Shown: in pieces, positions 20,332 through 30,780 of the stretch | How positions within the stretch are numbered: position 1 is the first letter of the stretch | How the letters are laid out: every line of letters begins with the position of its first letter | Assembly: GCA_012103075.1 (NCBI GenBank) | Contig: JAAVLQ010000002.1 | Location: forward strand, 699,001-763,000 | Length of the DNA: 64,000 bases | Reading direction: 5' to 3' | Source of the DNA: Brucella cytisi | Lineage (GTDB): Bacteria; Pseudomonadota; Alphaproteobacteria; Rhizobiales; Rhizobiaceae | Notes under the pieces: generated by a model | The model's database searches: none | Seen by the model: only the letters and a program-made list of their open reading frames with translations | What the model was told of the DNA's origin: nothing | Translations under genes and position numbers: made by a program

Positions 20332-21335
20332 CTATTTGCGGATTTCACCAAGCTGCTTTTGCACTGCGTCGATAATGTCATCCCCGATCTGAGACTTATA
20401 TTTGGCGTAGATCGGCTGGGACTTTTCAAGCATGCGAGCATGCTCTTCCGGTGACAGTGTGTTTACTTCGGGCCCGCTTCCTTGATCTTCTCGAGCGACT
20501 TCTGGTTCAGTTCGCGAATGACTTTGCGTTCAATGTCGCGACCGACTACGGCACACTCACGCAAGGCGGCCTGTTCTTCCGGTGAGTACGTGTCGAAGAT
20601 CGGCTTGGAGTAAAGGAACAGAAACGGTGTATAGGCATGTTTCGTTTCCGTTACGTATTTCTGCACTTCGTAGAACTTGGACGTATCGATTGTGACGTAA
20701 GGGTTTTCCTGTGCATCGATAGCCTTTGTTTCCAGCGCCGAGAAAATTTCACCGAAAGCCATCGGAGTAGCGTTGGCACCAAAGTTCTGGAATGTGTCGA
20801 GGAAGATGTTGTTCTGCATCACGCGGACTTTCATGCCGCTGAAATCTTCCCACTTGTTAACCGCGTGTTTTGAGTTTGAAAGATTTCGGAAGCCATTTTC
20901 CCAATAGGCCAGATTGACGAGGCCAACAGCCGCAAGCTTTTCGTCCATCATCTTGCCGAAGGGGCCATCGACGACGGCGTCTGCTTCTTTATCATTTGCG
21001 AAGAGAAATGGCAGATCGAAGACACCAAGTGCAGGAACGATGCCAACGAGCGGCGATGACGACGTGACGACGCCTTCCTGCACACCGGAACGCAGTGCCT
21101 GTGTGGCCTGCAAATCACCTCCGAGTGCACCGCCCCAGAACGCGGTTATCTTCATCTTGCCGCCGGACTTTTCAGCAAGACATTCATTCATTGCCTTGAT
21201 GCCATTGCCGACAGGGTGATCCTCGTTAATACCGTTCGAAACGCGGATATTGCGATCCTGAAACTCTGCAAATGCAGGAACGGTTAGCGCTCCCGCCATA
21301 AGGGCGGTCGTTACCAGCATAATCAGTTTTCTCAT
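20332..21335 (-). CDS. TRAP transporter substrate-binding protein, DctP type (one frameshift)
   Basis: Periplasmic solute receptor of a TRAP importer, about 334 residues with a Sec signal peptide (MRKLIMLVTTALMAGALTV, cleaved near AFAEF). DctP features: HPVGNGIKAMNECLAEKSGG, the LPFLF segment, the ligand-gating Arg region GMKVRVMQN and ALETKAIDAQENP. A one-base loss near 20464 stops the frame early; restoring it continues VNTLSPEEHARMLEKSQPI to a stop at 20332. Such receptors bind C4-dicarboxylates, sugar acids or other carboxylates. The surrounding sugar-acid genes point to an aldonate or uronate. Confidence 0.92.
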
Positions 21336-21365
21336 TGAACTCTCCTCCCAGAGTTGATGTTAAAC

Positions 21366-22642
21366 CTAATGAAGCCAGTTCATGGGTACCAACACGAGGC
21401 TTGGGAACAGAACCAGCAGCAACAATACGATCACCTGCGAAATCAGGAACGGATTTACGCCTGCGACCACTTTTCCTAGCGGAACCTTTGAGACGCCGCT
21501 CACGACATTTAGCACGACGCCCACTGGGGTGTGATAAGTCCGATACTATTGTTCATGATGAACAGGACACCGAAATAAGCCGGATCAATACCCGCCTGCT
21601 TCACGATGGGCATCAGAACTGGCGTCAGGATGAGAATTGTCGGCGTGAGATCCAATGCCGTTCCAACAATCAACACCGGGATCATGATCGCAAGCATCAA
21701 CAGTTTTGGGCTGTCGATTAACGGTGCAATATAGCCGCTGATTTCTGCCGGAATGTTTGCGGCCGTTATCAGCCATGACGAAACCAGCGCCGAAGCGACG
21801 AGAAACATGATGATGGATGTTGTCTTGGCTGCTCGCAGGAAGACGCCGTAAAGATCGACAAATCTCAGCTCGCGGTAGACGAACATACCGACAAAGAGGG
21901 CATAGGCTGCCGCTACCACGGCTGCTTCAGTCGGTGTCATGACGCCCATACGTATGCCACCTAGGATGATGATTGGCATGCCCAGCGCCCACAGTGCGCG
22001 TCCGGTTGCTTGTAGCCGATCTTTGCCTGATTGCTTGGGAAGCACTTTGAGATTGTCTTTTCTGACGACGATCTGCCACGTGAAGAGCAGGGCGATACCC
22101 ATCATCAGACCCGGCACAATGCCAGCCATGAAAAGCTGCGTTATGGATACATTGGCGGCAACGCCGAATACGATCATAGCCATAGATGGCGGGATAACAG
22201 GTGCGATAATGCCGCCGGCAGCCATCAGTCCGGCAGAGCGCGGGATGTTATAGCCCGCTTTCGCCATCATGGGGACGAGGATCGTTGCAAGCGCTGCAGT
22301 ATCTGCAGCAGCTGAACCCGATACGCTGGCCATGATGATGGCCGCAAGAATGGCAACGACACCGAGACCGCCTCGAATATGGCCAACGCAAGCTATGGCG
22401 AAATCAATGATGCGACGGGACAAGCCGCCCGAATTCATTAGTTCACCAGCCAGAATGAAGAACGGAATTGCCAGAAGGGTGAAGGAGTCAACACCAGCAA
22501 TCATGTTCTGCGCTATGATCTGCGTGTTGAACATCCCCATGTACAACATGAGAATGACACCGCAGAACATAAGTGAGAAGGCGATCGGAACACCAATGGC
22601 CATAGCGCTGAGGAGTGAGCCGACAAATACTACAAGCGTCAT
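21366..22642 (-). CDS. TRAP transporter large permease, DctM type (one frameshift)
   Basis: Large membrane subunit of a TRAP importer, about 425 residues and twelve helices, coupling Na+ or H+ flow to solute uptake. Typical segments are FSLMFCGVILMLYMGM, PFFILAGELMNSGGLSRRIIDFA, GSAAADTAALATILVPMM, GGIIAPVIPPSMAMIVFG and DLTPTILILTPVLMPI. The frame breaks near 21515 after GLITPQ; one restored base continues the conserved PPVGVVLNVVSGV and the natural end at 21366. It lies 6 bases after dctQ and 30 before dctP. Confidence 0.93.
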
Positions 22643-22647
22643 GTCGT

Positions 22648-23172
22648 TTACTCCATCAGATGGTCGAGCGAATGTTCGCCCGCAAAGGTGGCAATTTCCT
22701 CATCGGTCAAGCGACCGGTGACAGCGCGCAGGAAACGCTCGGCCGCGATGATGAACATTGCGCCGCCGGTGAATAGTCCGACGCCGTAAACCCAGATCAT
22801 CGAGAGCCCGGTGACGGGTGCAACCATGCTGGCGTTGATGTCGAATTGTTTCCATGTGCCCCAGAAGAAAATTCCCGAACACAGTGCGACGATCAGATAG
22901 CTGATCGCCATGCAAATAATGCGACCCTGCCGCCCGAAGCGGGCAACGAGCGTCTCGATGCCCAAATGGCTGTTCTCGCGAAAAGTAAGAACGGCTCCGA
23001 GAAACGATACCCAGACGAAGAAATAACGCGCAAGTTCTTCCGATACGGTCAGTCCTGAATTTGCGGCGTAGCGCAAAATCACATTGACGAAGACCATAAA
23101 GGCCATGCCGGCAAGGAGGAAGACGAGAATTGCGCCAAGTATCTTGTAGAAGAAATCTATGGCTTTCGTCAT
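22648..23172 (-). CDS. TRAP transporter small permease, DctQ type
   Basis: Intact 174-residue small membrane subunit with four helices. The family motif ELARYFFVWVSFLGAVLTFRENSHLGIE is clear. The second half has the last two helices and a hydrophilic tail (GRLTDEEIATFAGEH). It pairs with the large subunit and has a GAGGATGG site upstream. It follows the FAH-family gene by 10 bases, so that enzyme and the importer form one operon. Confidence 0.95.
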   Translation of the reverse strand: MTKAIDFFYKILGAILVFLLAGMAFMVFVNVILRYAANSGLTVSEELARYFFVWVSFLGAVLTFRENSHLGIETLVARFGRQGRIICMAISYLIVALCSGIFFWGTWKQFDINASMVAPVTGLSMIWVYGVGLFTGGAMFIIAAERFLRAVTGRLTDEEIATFAGEHSLDHLME

Positions 23173-23182
23173 ATATCCATCC

Positions 23183-24352
23183 TCAAATTTTATCGAGCAG
23201 ATTGCGCGCTTCCGTGTTTCGGATCAGCGCCCTTATGCCGAATGTCCATTCGGGACATTTGTCGGTCCTGTCGACCCAATTGACGAGGCGACCGAGCTTG
23301 GGAGTTGATATCTCCACACGGTCGCCGACTTCATGTGTGAAACCTTGTCCGGCACCGCGACGGTCCTTGACAGGTGCGAACATCGTGCCAAGGAACAACA
23401 CGGCGCCGTCTGGGTATTGATGATTGCGGTTCATCATCTGCGATGCAAGATTTTCAGGATCGCGACTAATCGCTTCCATCGGGCTTTCGCCGGTCATCTC
23501 GAAACCGTCAGCTCCGTGAACAGTCAGCGACAGCTTGAGCTTGCGCAACACATCCATGGTGAATTCGCCATCGAACAGGCGAATAAAGGGACCGATAGCA
23601 CAAGAAGCATTGTTATCCTTGGCTTTGCCGAGCAAAAGAGCCGAACGCCCTTCGACGTCCCTGAGATTGACATCGTTGCCCAGAGTTGCTCCAACAATGC
23701 GTCCATCAGAAGCGACGATCAAAACCACTTCCGGTTCCGGGTTGTTCCATTGTGAAATCGGTAGAATGCCGACAGTTGCGCCGCACCCGACGGCGGACAT
23801 CGGCTGGGACTTGGTGAAAATCTCTGCATCAGGGCCAATACCCACTTCCAGATATTGTGACCAGAGCCCCATTTCTTGAAGGAGTGCTTTAACCTCCGCC
23901 GCCTTTTCGGAACCAGCTGCGACGCCTCTCAAATTGTCGCCAATGACAGGGGCCAGACGTTCGCGAATTTCACGGGCGCGGGAGGGGTCGCCTTTTGCCT
24001 GTTCTTCGATCACGCGTTCAAGCATGCTGTCTGCAAAGGTGACACCGGCTGCTTTGATCGACTGCAGATCGATGGGAGCAAGCAGCTCTCCGCGATCACC
24101 GGAAAGAAAATCATCCAGAGAGCCGAGATTGGTGAAGTTTTCTGTGCTTTCTAACTCGCGTAACAGTGAGTTGTGCTCCAGAAGACCCGAAACTGTAGCG
24201 GACAAGCTGGATATATCGTGCACGTGACCGTTTTTCACCAGTACTGGACAAGGGCCGTTTTCGGCTTTCGACCATACGCGACCGATCAAGATCGCAGAAT
24301 GGCTGTCCTCGGGCAAAATCGCCGTTGCTTTCACTTCACGCTTGTCTTGCAC
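23183..24352 (-). CDS. Fumarylacetoacetate hydrolase family protein (sugar-acid type)
   Basis: Intact 389-residue FAH-fold enzyme. The metal site is suggested by the acidic residues in NNPEPEVVLIV, and the fold by GATLGNDVNLRDVEGRSALLLGKAKDNNASCAIGP. The long N-terminal domain fits the group that includes 2-keto-3-deoxy-D-xylonate dehydratase (XylX) and diketo-acid hydrolases, not tyrosine-pathway FAH; this is family knowledge. It heads the operon FAH-dctQ-dctM-dctP. The GTG start has GGGAGGA 7 bases upstream, and a strong dyad operator lies about 40 bases before it. It probably acts on a 2-keto-3-deoxy or 2,4-diketo sugar acid. Confidence 0.8.
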   Translation of the reverse strand: MQDKREVKATAILPEDSHSAILIGRVWSKAENGPCPVLVKNGHVHDISSLSATVSGLLEHNSLLRELESTENFTNLGSLDDFLSGDRGELLAPIDLQSIKAAGVTFADSMLERVIEEQAKGDPSRAREIRERLAPVIGDNLRGVAAGSEKAAEVKALLQEMGLWSQYLEVGIGPDAEIFTKSQPMSAVGCGATVGILPISQWNNPEPEVVLIVASDGRIVGATLGNDVNLRDVEGRSALLLGKAKDNNASCAIGPFIRLFDGEFTMDVLRKLKLSLTVHGADGFEMTGESPMEAISRDPENLASQMMNRNHQYPDGAVLFLGTMFAPVKDRRGAGQGFTHEVGDRVEISTPKLGRLVNWVDRTDKCPEWTFGIRALIRNTEARNLLDKI

Positions 24353-24392
24353 AGATATCCTCCCATTTCATGACCTTTCCCATAGGTCATAT

Positions 24393-24413
24393 GTTGTCAG
24401 GATGTCTGACAAC
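24393..24413. promoter_or_regulatory. Dyad operator upstream of the FAH-TRAP operon (GntR/FadR type)
   Basis: A perfect 8-bp inverted repeat, GTTGTCAG-N5-CTGACAAC, centred about 50 bases before the FAH start codon. The right part (TGTCTGACAA) matches, with one change, the TGTCTGATAA found in the denD/FAD-dehydrogenase promoter. It fits the short GTC/GAC half-sites used by FCD-type GntR regulators such as the one encoded in this island. Confidence 0.6.
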
Positions 24414-24472
24414 AAGAGCGTTATTGTTATTAGCAGTCTGGGGCTGTGTCCAGACTTTAGGCCGAGCCAACA

Positions 24473-25673
24473 TCAAAAATTAGATCGATCTGTTTTTCTT
24501 CGGCTGACGGTATAGGCCTTGTCCATTTCTGGGTGAAGTTCCATGCCAAGTCCTGCGCCGGGTGGAACCGTGATCATCCGTTCTTCACTTCGGGCAGGGC
24601 CGTGACCAGATCGCGATACCGGTCTTGTAGAATGCGCGGACGCTTTCCTGAATGAGGGCATTCGGTGCATTCAGTGACAGGTGCGTTGAGGCACACAAGA
24701 CGACTGGTCCGGTACAATCATGAGGGGCGACCGGCAGATGCGGGCCTCCGCCATGGCGGCAATTTTGCGGGCTTCCGAGAGACCACCACACCAGCTCAAA
24801 TCGAGCATGACGACGCCAGCCACTCCAGTTTCGAGAAGATCACGAAACGCCCAGCGACTCCCAGTGTTTCAGAGGCGCAGATCGGCGCTATGCTTGCTTC
24901 CGCATAACGCTTGAGACTGCCAAGACTATCCATCTTGATCGGGTCTTCGTGCCAGAAGGTCTTGAAAGGCGCGAGTTCACGGGCGATCTGCATGGCAGGC
25001 AAGAGCTGCCACATTGAATGAAATTCAACCATGATATCCATGCGGTCACCGACGGCTGCACGGATTTTCTCGAAAGGCTGTAATGCCGCCTTTAGATCAG
25101 ACTGAGAGATATACTGCCCGCGTGTCTTTTCTGCCGCCATGTCGAATGGCCAGATTTTCATCGCAGTTATGCCCTCGTCCAGCAACGAGAGCGCAAGTTC
25201 GTCTGCGTGGTGCAGGAAGCCATTAAGATCGTCATAATTAGCTCCAGCACCCGCCAGACCATAATTGGCGGATTGCTGGCCGGTAGCCTTCTTGATGTAT
25301 TCCGTTCCGGCGCAGGTATTATAGGTTCGGATGGACTGACGGCTGAAACCGCCGAGAAGTTGAGCAATCGGGAGGTTGGCAGCTTTGCCGTATAGATCCC
25401 ACAGGGCAATATCGAATGCAGAGTTGCCGCGCACTTCCGCGCCGGTTGAACGGAAACCGAGATAGCCCACAAGGTCAGATGCCAGCAGATCGATTTGCAA
25501 AGGATCGCGACCGACAACGCGCGGCGCAACATATTCGTGGAGATAGGCCTCGACCGTTTCGGACATGAAAAGGTCTCACCGAGTCCGGTAATTCCTTCGT
25601 CCGTATGAACTTCCACCCACAACAGGTTTGGCCGTTCGGCGATACGGATGGTTTCGATTGCGGTGATCTTCAT
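24473..25673 (-). CDS. Mandelate racemase/enolase-superfamily sugar-acid dehydratase (frameshifted)
   Basis: About 400-residue enolase-superfamily protein. The capping domain ([32 protein letters not shown]) precedes a barrel with metal-ligand acids in VEFHSMW, WHEDPIK and ASETLG and a late His in [11 protein letters not shown]. At least four indels (near 25563, 24827, 24757 and 24605) scatter it over several frames; joined, it reaches normal length. Most relatives dehydrate aldonic acids to 2-keto-3-deoxy acids, which suits the neighbouring genes. The ATG has GGGAGGT upstream. It is the third gene after denD and the HIBADH-like gene. Confidence 0.82.
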
Positions 25674-25706
25674 TGCACCTCCCAATGCAGCTCGATTGCC
25701 TGCAAA

Positions 25707-26587
25707 CTAGCTTTTCTGACCTTCATTGAGCTTTTCAAGATGAAGGAGCAGGGCGCTGTGATCCTTCTCGCCACCGCCTTCGTCCACGAAAGCTGCGAAG
25801 GCTTCGCGTACGGTCTCGGTCAATGGTAAGCTCAACGATAGGTCGCCCGCAGTCTTGAGGATCGAATTGAGATCTTTGAGCTGGATGCGCGATGTGCCGC
25901 CCGGCTCAAAATTTCGGTCAATCATCCGTTTGCCGTGCAGTTCGAGAATGCGGCTTTCACAGAAACCACCGCGGATGGCGTCGCGAAATGCTGCCCGCGA
26001 CCCACCGCCTTTTTCAACCAGAACCATTGCTTCAGCGATTGCTCCGATAGTTACGGCGACAATCTGCTGATTGGCAAGTTTTGCGAGCTGACCGGCACCT
26101 GACGGGCCGACGCGGGTGAGGCGTCCCATTGGTTTGAACACATCGGCAAGGCCAGCGATGATCGCTTCATCTCCTCCGGCCATGATGGCAAGCGTGCCTT
26201 CACGGGCACCCACCACGCCACCGGAAACCGGGGCATCGATGTGATTGATGTCAATTGCCTTTAGACGCTTGGTATGTTCGCGTGCGAAGTCTGGTGAAAT
26301 TGAACTCATGTCAATGACTGCACTGCCTTTTTCAAGACTGCTGCGGCCCCTCGATCGAAAAGGACGTCGCGTACTGCCGGGCCATCGGTCAACATCGTGA
26401 TGACTAAATCCGCGGTCTCTGCTGCCTCGGCGGCAGACTGAGCAAGTTTGGCACCTTTTTCAGCAAGAGGGGCAGCCTTGGCGCTGTTCCGGTTCCAGAC
26501 GGTTACATCAAAGCCTGCATCCAGAAGCCGACTGGCCATTGGTGCGCCCATCAGGCCGGTTCCAAGAAAAGCGATCTTGCGTGTCAA
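25707..26587 (-). CDS. NAD(P)-dependent 3-hydroxyacid dehydrogenase, HIBADH/GarR/LtnD-like (one frameshift)
   Basis: Beta-hydroxyacid dehydrogenase of about 293 residues. The N-terminal Rossmann motif is IAFLGTGLMGAPMASRLLDAGFDV, the substrate motif DAPVSGGVVGAREGTL and the catalytic Lys segment GQLAKLANQQ. One restored base near 26345 changes AAVLKKAVQSLT-stop into the conserved EKGSAVIDMSSISPDFAREH. The family includes tartronate semialdehyde reductase, 3-hydroxyisobutyrate dehydrogenase and L-threonate dehydrogenase. The TTG start overlaps the denD stop (TTGA), so the genes are coupled. The DenD-like partner favours a threonate/erythronate-type acid, but this is inference. Confidence 0.85.
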
Positions 26588-27567
26588 CGTTGGCCTCCCA
26601 TTTCATCTTCGATGTGAACGCGAATGATCTCATCAAAGGATGTTTCAGCGGTGAAGCCAAGAGCCCGGCGCGTTTTTTGCTTCAAAACCGGGAGCCCAGC
26701 CTGCAACCATACGCATGATCATTTCGTCTGGCTCATGGCGGATCAGACCTACCGCCTTTTCCCCGCAACGCGACGTAATGCTTCAATCTGCTCGCCTACA
26801 GTCGCACTGAGGCCCGGCATGGAAAGATTGCGACGTGCTCCAAGTGCTTCCGTATCGATGGTGGCTCCATGGATTAGAAAGCCGACGGCTGAGCGCGGCG
26901 AAGCATGCCAATGCCGGACATCTTCAGGAACAGGCAAGATTGCTTCTTGCCCGGAGAGTGGCTCACGCAGGATATTGGAGAAAAAGCCGGATGCAGCCTT
27001 GTTCGGTTTGCCGGGGCGTATGCAGATCGTTGGCAGGCGAACGCCGATGCCGTCGAAGAAACCGCGCCGGGTGTAGTCTGACAACAGAAGTTCGCTGATA
27101 GCCTTCTGCGTGCCGTAGCTCGTCAACGGGGTCGTGTGAAATTCATCAGGGATCGGGTAGGGGAGCGGAGCACCAAAAACGGCAATGGACGATGTGAAAA
27201 CCACGCGAGGCTTATAGCCGTCAGCAATGTGTGCAAGCCTGATCGCATCGAACAGATGGCGGGTGCCATCCAGATTGATTCGATACCCCTTATCGAAATC
27301 TAGTTCTGCTTCACCGGACACGATTGCCGCGAGGTGGAAGATGACGTCAGGGCGTCCTGACACGATCTTCTGAGCGGTTTCCATGGTGGATATATCTGCT
27401 GCCAGAGTATCGACCGATCCTGCAAAGCCTTTCGGAGGTTCCGCTGCAACGATATCGATAAGTGTCAGTTTTTCAACTGGAGTTTCCCCGAGATGGCCGT
27501 CGTTTGAAAGGCGCTGTGTTAGTTTGCGCCCGACCATGCCGGCAGCGCCGATGATTGCAATATGCAT
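26584..27567 (-). CDS. denD: D-erythronate dehydrogenase-like NAD-dependent epimerase/dehydratase family protein (frameshifted)
   Basis: Extended SDR of about 325 residues closely resembling DenD. The NAD motif is IIGAAGMVGRKLTQRL; the active site shows SSIAVFGAPLP and the YxxxK of SYGTQKAISELLL; GVRLPTICIRPGKPNKAASGF is characteristic. The frame breaks near 26760 and again near 26675; correcting gives GEKAVGLIRHEPDEMIMRMV and the ending FDEIIRVHIEDEM. DenD oxidises D-erythronate at C2, but its usual partners OtnK, OtnC and OtnI are absent here, so another four- to six-carbon acid is possible. AGGAG lies upstream of the ATG. Confidence 0.72.
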
Positions 27568-27668
27568 CTAGAAGGCTCCTCCTTGCCTCGCAGCCGACCC
27601 TACTCGAAAACGTGGCGTTGGCTACCATTACGACACTTCTCCAGTCTCCTACCAGATTTGTGTTGTAG

Positions 27669-27683
27669 GGTTGTCTGATAACC
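27669..27683. promoter_or_regulatory. Candidate GntR operator between divergent sugar-acid operons
   Basis: GGTTGTCTGATAACC is an imperfect palindrome centred in the 245-bp gap between denD (minus) and the FAD dehydrogenase (plus). Its core TGTCTGATAA differs by one base from the dyad half upstream of the FAH-TRAP operon. One regulator bound here could control both directions. The rest of the gap shows no ORF. Confidence 0.5.
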
Positions 27684-27812
27684 TTATATGTAGGCATTGA
27701 AAACGGTTTTCTCCATCATGCCACAGGAATGAAACGGAAAAGCCTGCCGCATCTTAAAACTGTCGTACATCCGCGACAGCGCATTGCATATCGGTAAAGC
27801 CAAGAGGATATC

Positions 27813-29251
27813 ATGTACGGTTCGGGGGACATGACTGGAAACAAGCAGGCCGATCTCGTTGCTCTTTTTGGGCGATGATCTGGTTATGACCGGGAGAAAC
27901 GACATGCTTGGCTATTGTCGCGACTGGCCGGGGATGTGGAGAATACGGCAGTTGCCTTGATCCGACCACGTTCGACAGCGGAGGTTTCTGCTGCGGTTAA
28001 AGCCTGCACCTCACTGGGGTTGTCTATCATTCCGCAAGGCGGAAATACCGGTTTGGTGCAAGGCGGCGTACCGGATGGGCGCGACAATCTGGTCATTCTA
28101 AGCCTTGAGCGGATGGATCATATTCGGAAGATTGATCCGGATGATTTTTCGGCGGTTGTGGATGCCGGTTGCATTCTCTCGAAATGAAAGACAAACTGGC
28201 AGCCGAAGGGATGTTTTTTCATTAGCACTTGGTGCACAGGGAAGCTGCCGCATCGGGGAAATGTCAGCACCAATGCCGGAGGCATCAACGTGTTGCGTTA
28301 TGGCATGACCCGTGAGCTGGTCCCGGGGCTGGAGGTTGTGCTGCCAGACGGTACGATATTCAATGGTCTTTCGACGTTGAGAAAAGACAATCGTGGGATT
28401 GACCTGAAACAGCTATTTATCGGGGCAGAAGGCATTCTGGGAGTAGTGACCGGTGTGGCAATCAAACTTATGCCCTTACCGGACAAGGTGGAAACTGCCC
28501 TGCTGGGGCTCAATTCGCTGGATGACGCGATTACCCTTTATCGGCGCGCGCGTGTGCAGTGCTGTGATTTGATGTCCGCCTTTGAATTCATGCCGCCAGT
28601 GGCTTTTACCTTGGCGCGAGAGGCGATGCCGGAGCTTGCCATGCCACTTGGACAATACCCGGCCTATGTCTTGATGGAGGTCTCGGGTTCAGGGCTGGTC
28701 GACATACTATCCTTGATGGAACAGTTTCTCGCTGGCGCGATGGAAGATGGCCTCGTTCTTGACGGGACAATAGCGTCCTCTCGTGCGCAAGGTCAAAATC
28801 TCTGGACATTTCGTGAAGCGATGAACGAAGGACAGGCGCTGCGTGGCAAGCACCTGCGTACCGACATCTCGGTACCGCTTTCAAAGCTGGCATCATTCGT
28901 CGGAGAAACAGAAAGGAACTGGCCAAGGTCCTTCCAGATTGTCTCGCCGTTTCTTATGGGCATGTCGGCGACGGCAACGTGCATCTCAATGTAATTCCTG
29001 AAAGCAATCTCGATGTTGCGGCGAAAGACAAGAAGATCAAACTTGCCAAGGAAACGATCAATGCTGTTCTGGATCGTTACGCAGGCAGCATCAGTGCAGA
29101 GCACGGCATTGGTCGCCTCAAAAGGGAAGATTTCGAGAAGCGCATTGACCCTGCACGGCGAAAACTGCTTGAAGGTATCAAGCAAGTCATCGATCCGGAC
29201 AATATCATGAATCCGGGCTGCCAGCTTTCTCTTGACTCTTCAAAAGGCTGA
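27813..29251 (+). CDS. FAD-linked D-lactate/glycolate dehydrogenase family oxidase (frameshifted)
   Basis: FAD-binding oxidase of the GlcD/Dld family, about 475 residues. The PCMH FAD domain shows SLGLSIIPQGGNTGLVQGGVP, LGAQGSCRIG leading to NAGGINVLRYGMTRELVPGLEVVLPDG and LFIGAEGILGVVTG. The C-terminal substrate domain shows YGHVGDGNVHLNVIP and SAEHGIGRLKRE. Breaks near 27868, 28183, 28257 and 28920 spread it over four frames. I start at the ATG with AAGAGG 5 bases upstream; an ATG six codons later is possible. It would oxidise lactate, glycolate or a longer 2-hydroxyacid released by the pathway. Confidence 0.88.
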
Positions 29252-29293
29252 CGACACACCGCTTGAACGGGCAATCAGGGAGACTTCATCAAT

Positions 29294-30001
29294 TTGTTTG
29301 GCGAAATCAGGCGTAACGAGCAGCTTCCGGGACGTATTGCTTCGGAAATTACGCGGCAGATCAGTGAAGGTAGTCTTCTGCCGGGACAAAAGTTGCCGAC
29401 AGAACATAATCTTGCACAAAGCTTCGGTGTCAGCCGGTCGGTCGTACGTGAAGCGATTGCCCAGTTGCGTAACGAGGGCCCGGTTGAAACCCGACAGGGT
29501 GTAGGTGCATTTGTAACGGAACCCGACAGGCGGCATGCTCTCCGCATAGAACCTGAAACACTTGCCAATCGTGACAGTTTCCGCAGCCTGTTCCAGTTGC
29601 GAATGGCGTTGGAGATAGAAGCGGCGGGGCTAGCTGCGGTGCATCATGATGAACAAGACATGATGCAACTGAATGAAGCACTCGCAGAGATGAGCGGTTC
29701 GAAAAAATGGACGGATACCGGTATTGCTGCTGATCTGACATTTCACCGTGCGCTCGCTTCCGCAACACATAACGAATATTTTCCGCTGGTTCTGGGTTTC
29801 ATTGCCGAACGCATCAATCAGGCAATCAATGCGGCGCGTGCGCGGGCGGTACTAGAGCAGATTGTCGAGATTACAATCAATGAACACACCGCAATCAGGG
29901 ATGCGATTCGTTCACGTGATCCGTTGCGAGCGCGCGAAGTGATGCGCCAACACATTATGCAGGCGGCAAGCCGCGTCGGTCTCAAACTGGAAACTTTCTG
30001 A
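29294..30001 (+). CDS. FadR-subfamily GntR transcriptional regulator
   Basis: Intact 235-residue regulator. The N-terminal winged helix (about residues 12-75) reads PGRIASEITRQISEGSLLPG, LPTEHNLAQSFGVSRSVVREA and RQGVGAFV. The C-terminal FCD ligand domain shows RMALEIEAAGLAA, DLTFHRALASATHNEYF and the metal-binding histidine in EHTAIRDAIRSRD. FCD regulators usually sense a sugar acid or hydroxyacid and repress the adjoining genes. TTG start; its TGA overlaps the ATG of the SDR gene. It probably binds the two related operator sites at 24.4 and 27.7 kb. Confidence 0.93.
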   Translation: MFGEIRRNEQLPGRIASEITRQISEGSLLPGQKLPTEHNLAQSFGVSRSVVREAIAQLRNEGPVETRQGVGAFVTEPDRRHALRIEPETLANRDSFRSLFQLRMALEIEAAGLAAVHHDEQDMMQLNEALAEMSGSKKWTDTGIAADLTFHRALASATHNEYFPLVLGFIAERINQAINAARARAVLEQIVEITINEHTAIRDAIRSRDPLRAREVMRQHIMQAASRVGLKLETF

Positions 30002-30773
30002 TGGCTCCTTCTTTCGAACTATTCAGTCTGGAAGGGCGCATAGGTCTGATTACCGGCTCAAGCCGGGTATCGGCTTTGCATTGGCTCAGGGGCTTGCAGA
30101 ACATGGAGCAACGGTAATCATCAATGGCCGTGATCAAAACAAGGTGGATAAGGCCGTTACGCTACTGGAAAACGAGGGCCATACGGTCTTTGCGTCGGTG
30201 TTCGATGTGACGGTTGCTGAAGAAGTTCGTGCAGCTATTGATGCGATTGAAGAGGAAATCGGTGCGCTCGATATTCTGGTCAATAATGCCGGGATGCAAT
30301 ATCGCGCGCCGCTTGAAGATTTTCCGATCGAGAAGTGGCAGCAGCTTCTGGAAACCAACATTTCCAGCGCATTTTATGCTGGGCAGGCAGCTGCGCGCCA
30401 TATGATCCCACGAGGACACGGCAAGATAATCAACATTGCTTCGGTTCAAAGTGAACTGGCACGACCTTCCATTGCACCTTATACGGCAACAAAGGGAGCT
30501 ATCCGTAACCTGACGCGCGGCATGGCCACCGATTGGGCCCGACATGGTTTGCAGATCAATGCGGTCGCTCCCGGCTATTTCAAGACTCCGCTGAATCAGG
30601 CATTGGTTGATAACCACGAATTTACGGCATGGCTGGAGAAAAGGACGCCGGCGGGGCGTTGGGGTGACGTGGAAGAGTTGGTCGGCGCTGCAGTATTCCT
30701 GAGCAGCGATGCCTCCTCTTTCGTCAATGGACAGGTTTTGCACGTCGATGGCGGCATGACCGCGAGTGTATGA
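30001..30773 (+). CDS. SDR family oxidoreductase, gluconate 5-dehydrogenase-like (one frameshift)
   Basis: Classical SDR of about 257 residues, close to gluconate 5-dehydrogenase (IdnO/Gno). Motifs: LITGSSRGIG (one G must be restored near 30066), NNAGMQYRAPLEDFPIEKWQ, IASVQSELARPSIAPYTATKGAIRNLTRG with the YxxxK catalytic pair, and a C-terminal HVDGGMTASV. It would interconvert 5-ketogluconate and gluconate or an analogous keto/hydroxy acid pair with NAD(P)H. Its ATG overlaps the regulator's stop codon, and gluconokinase follows 7 bases after. Confidence 0.88.
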
Positions 30774-30780
30774 GGAATTG

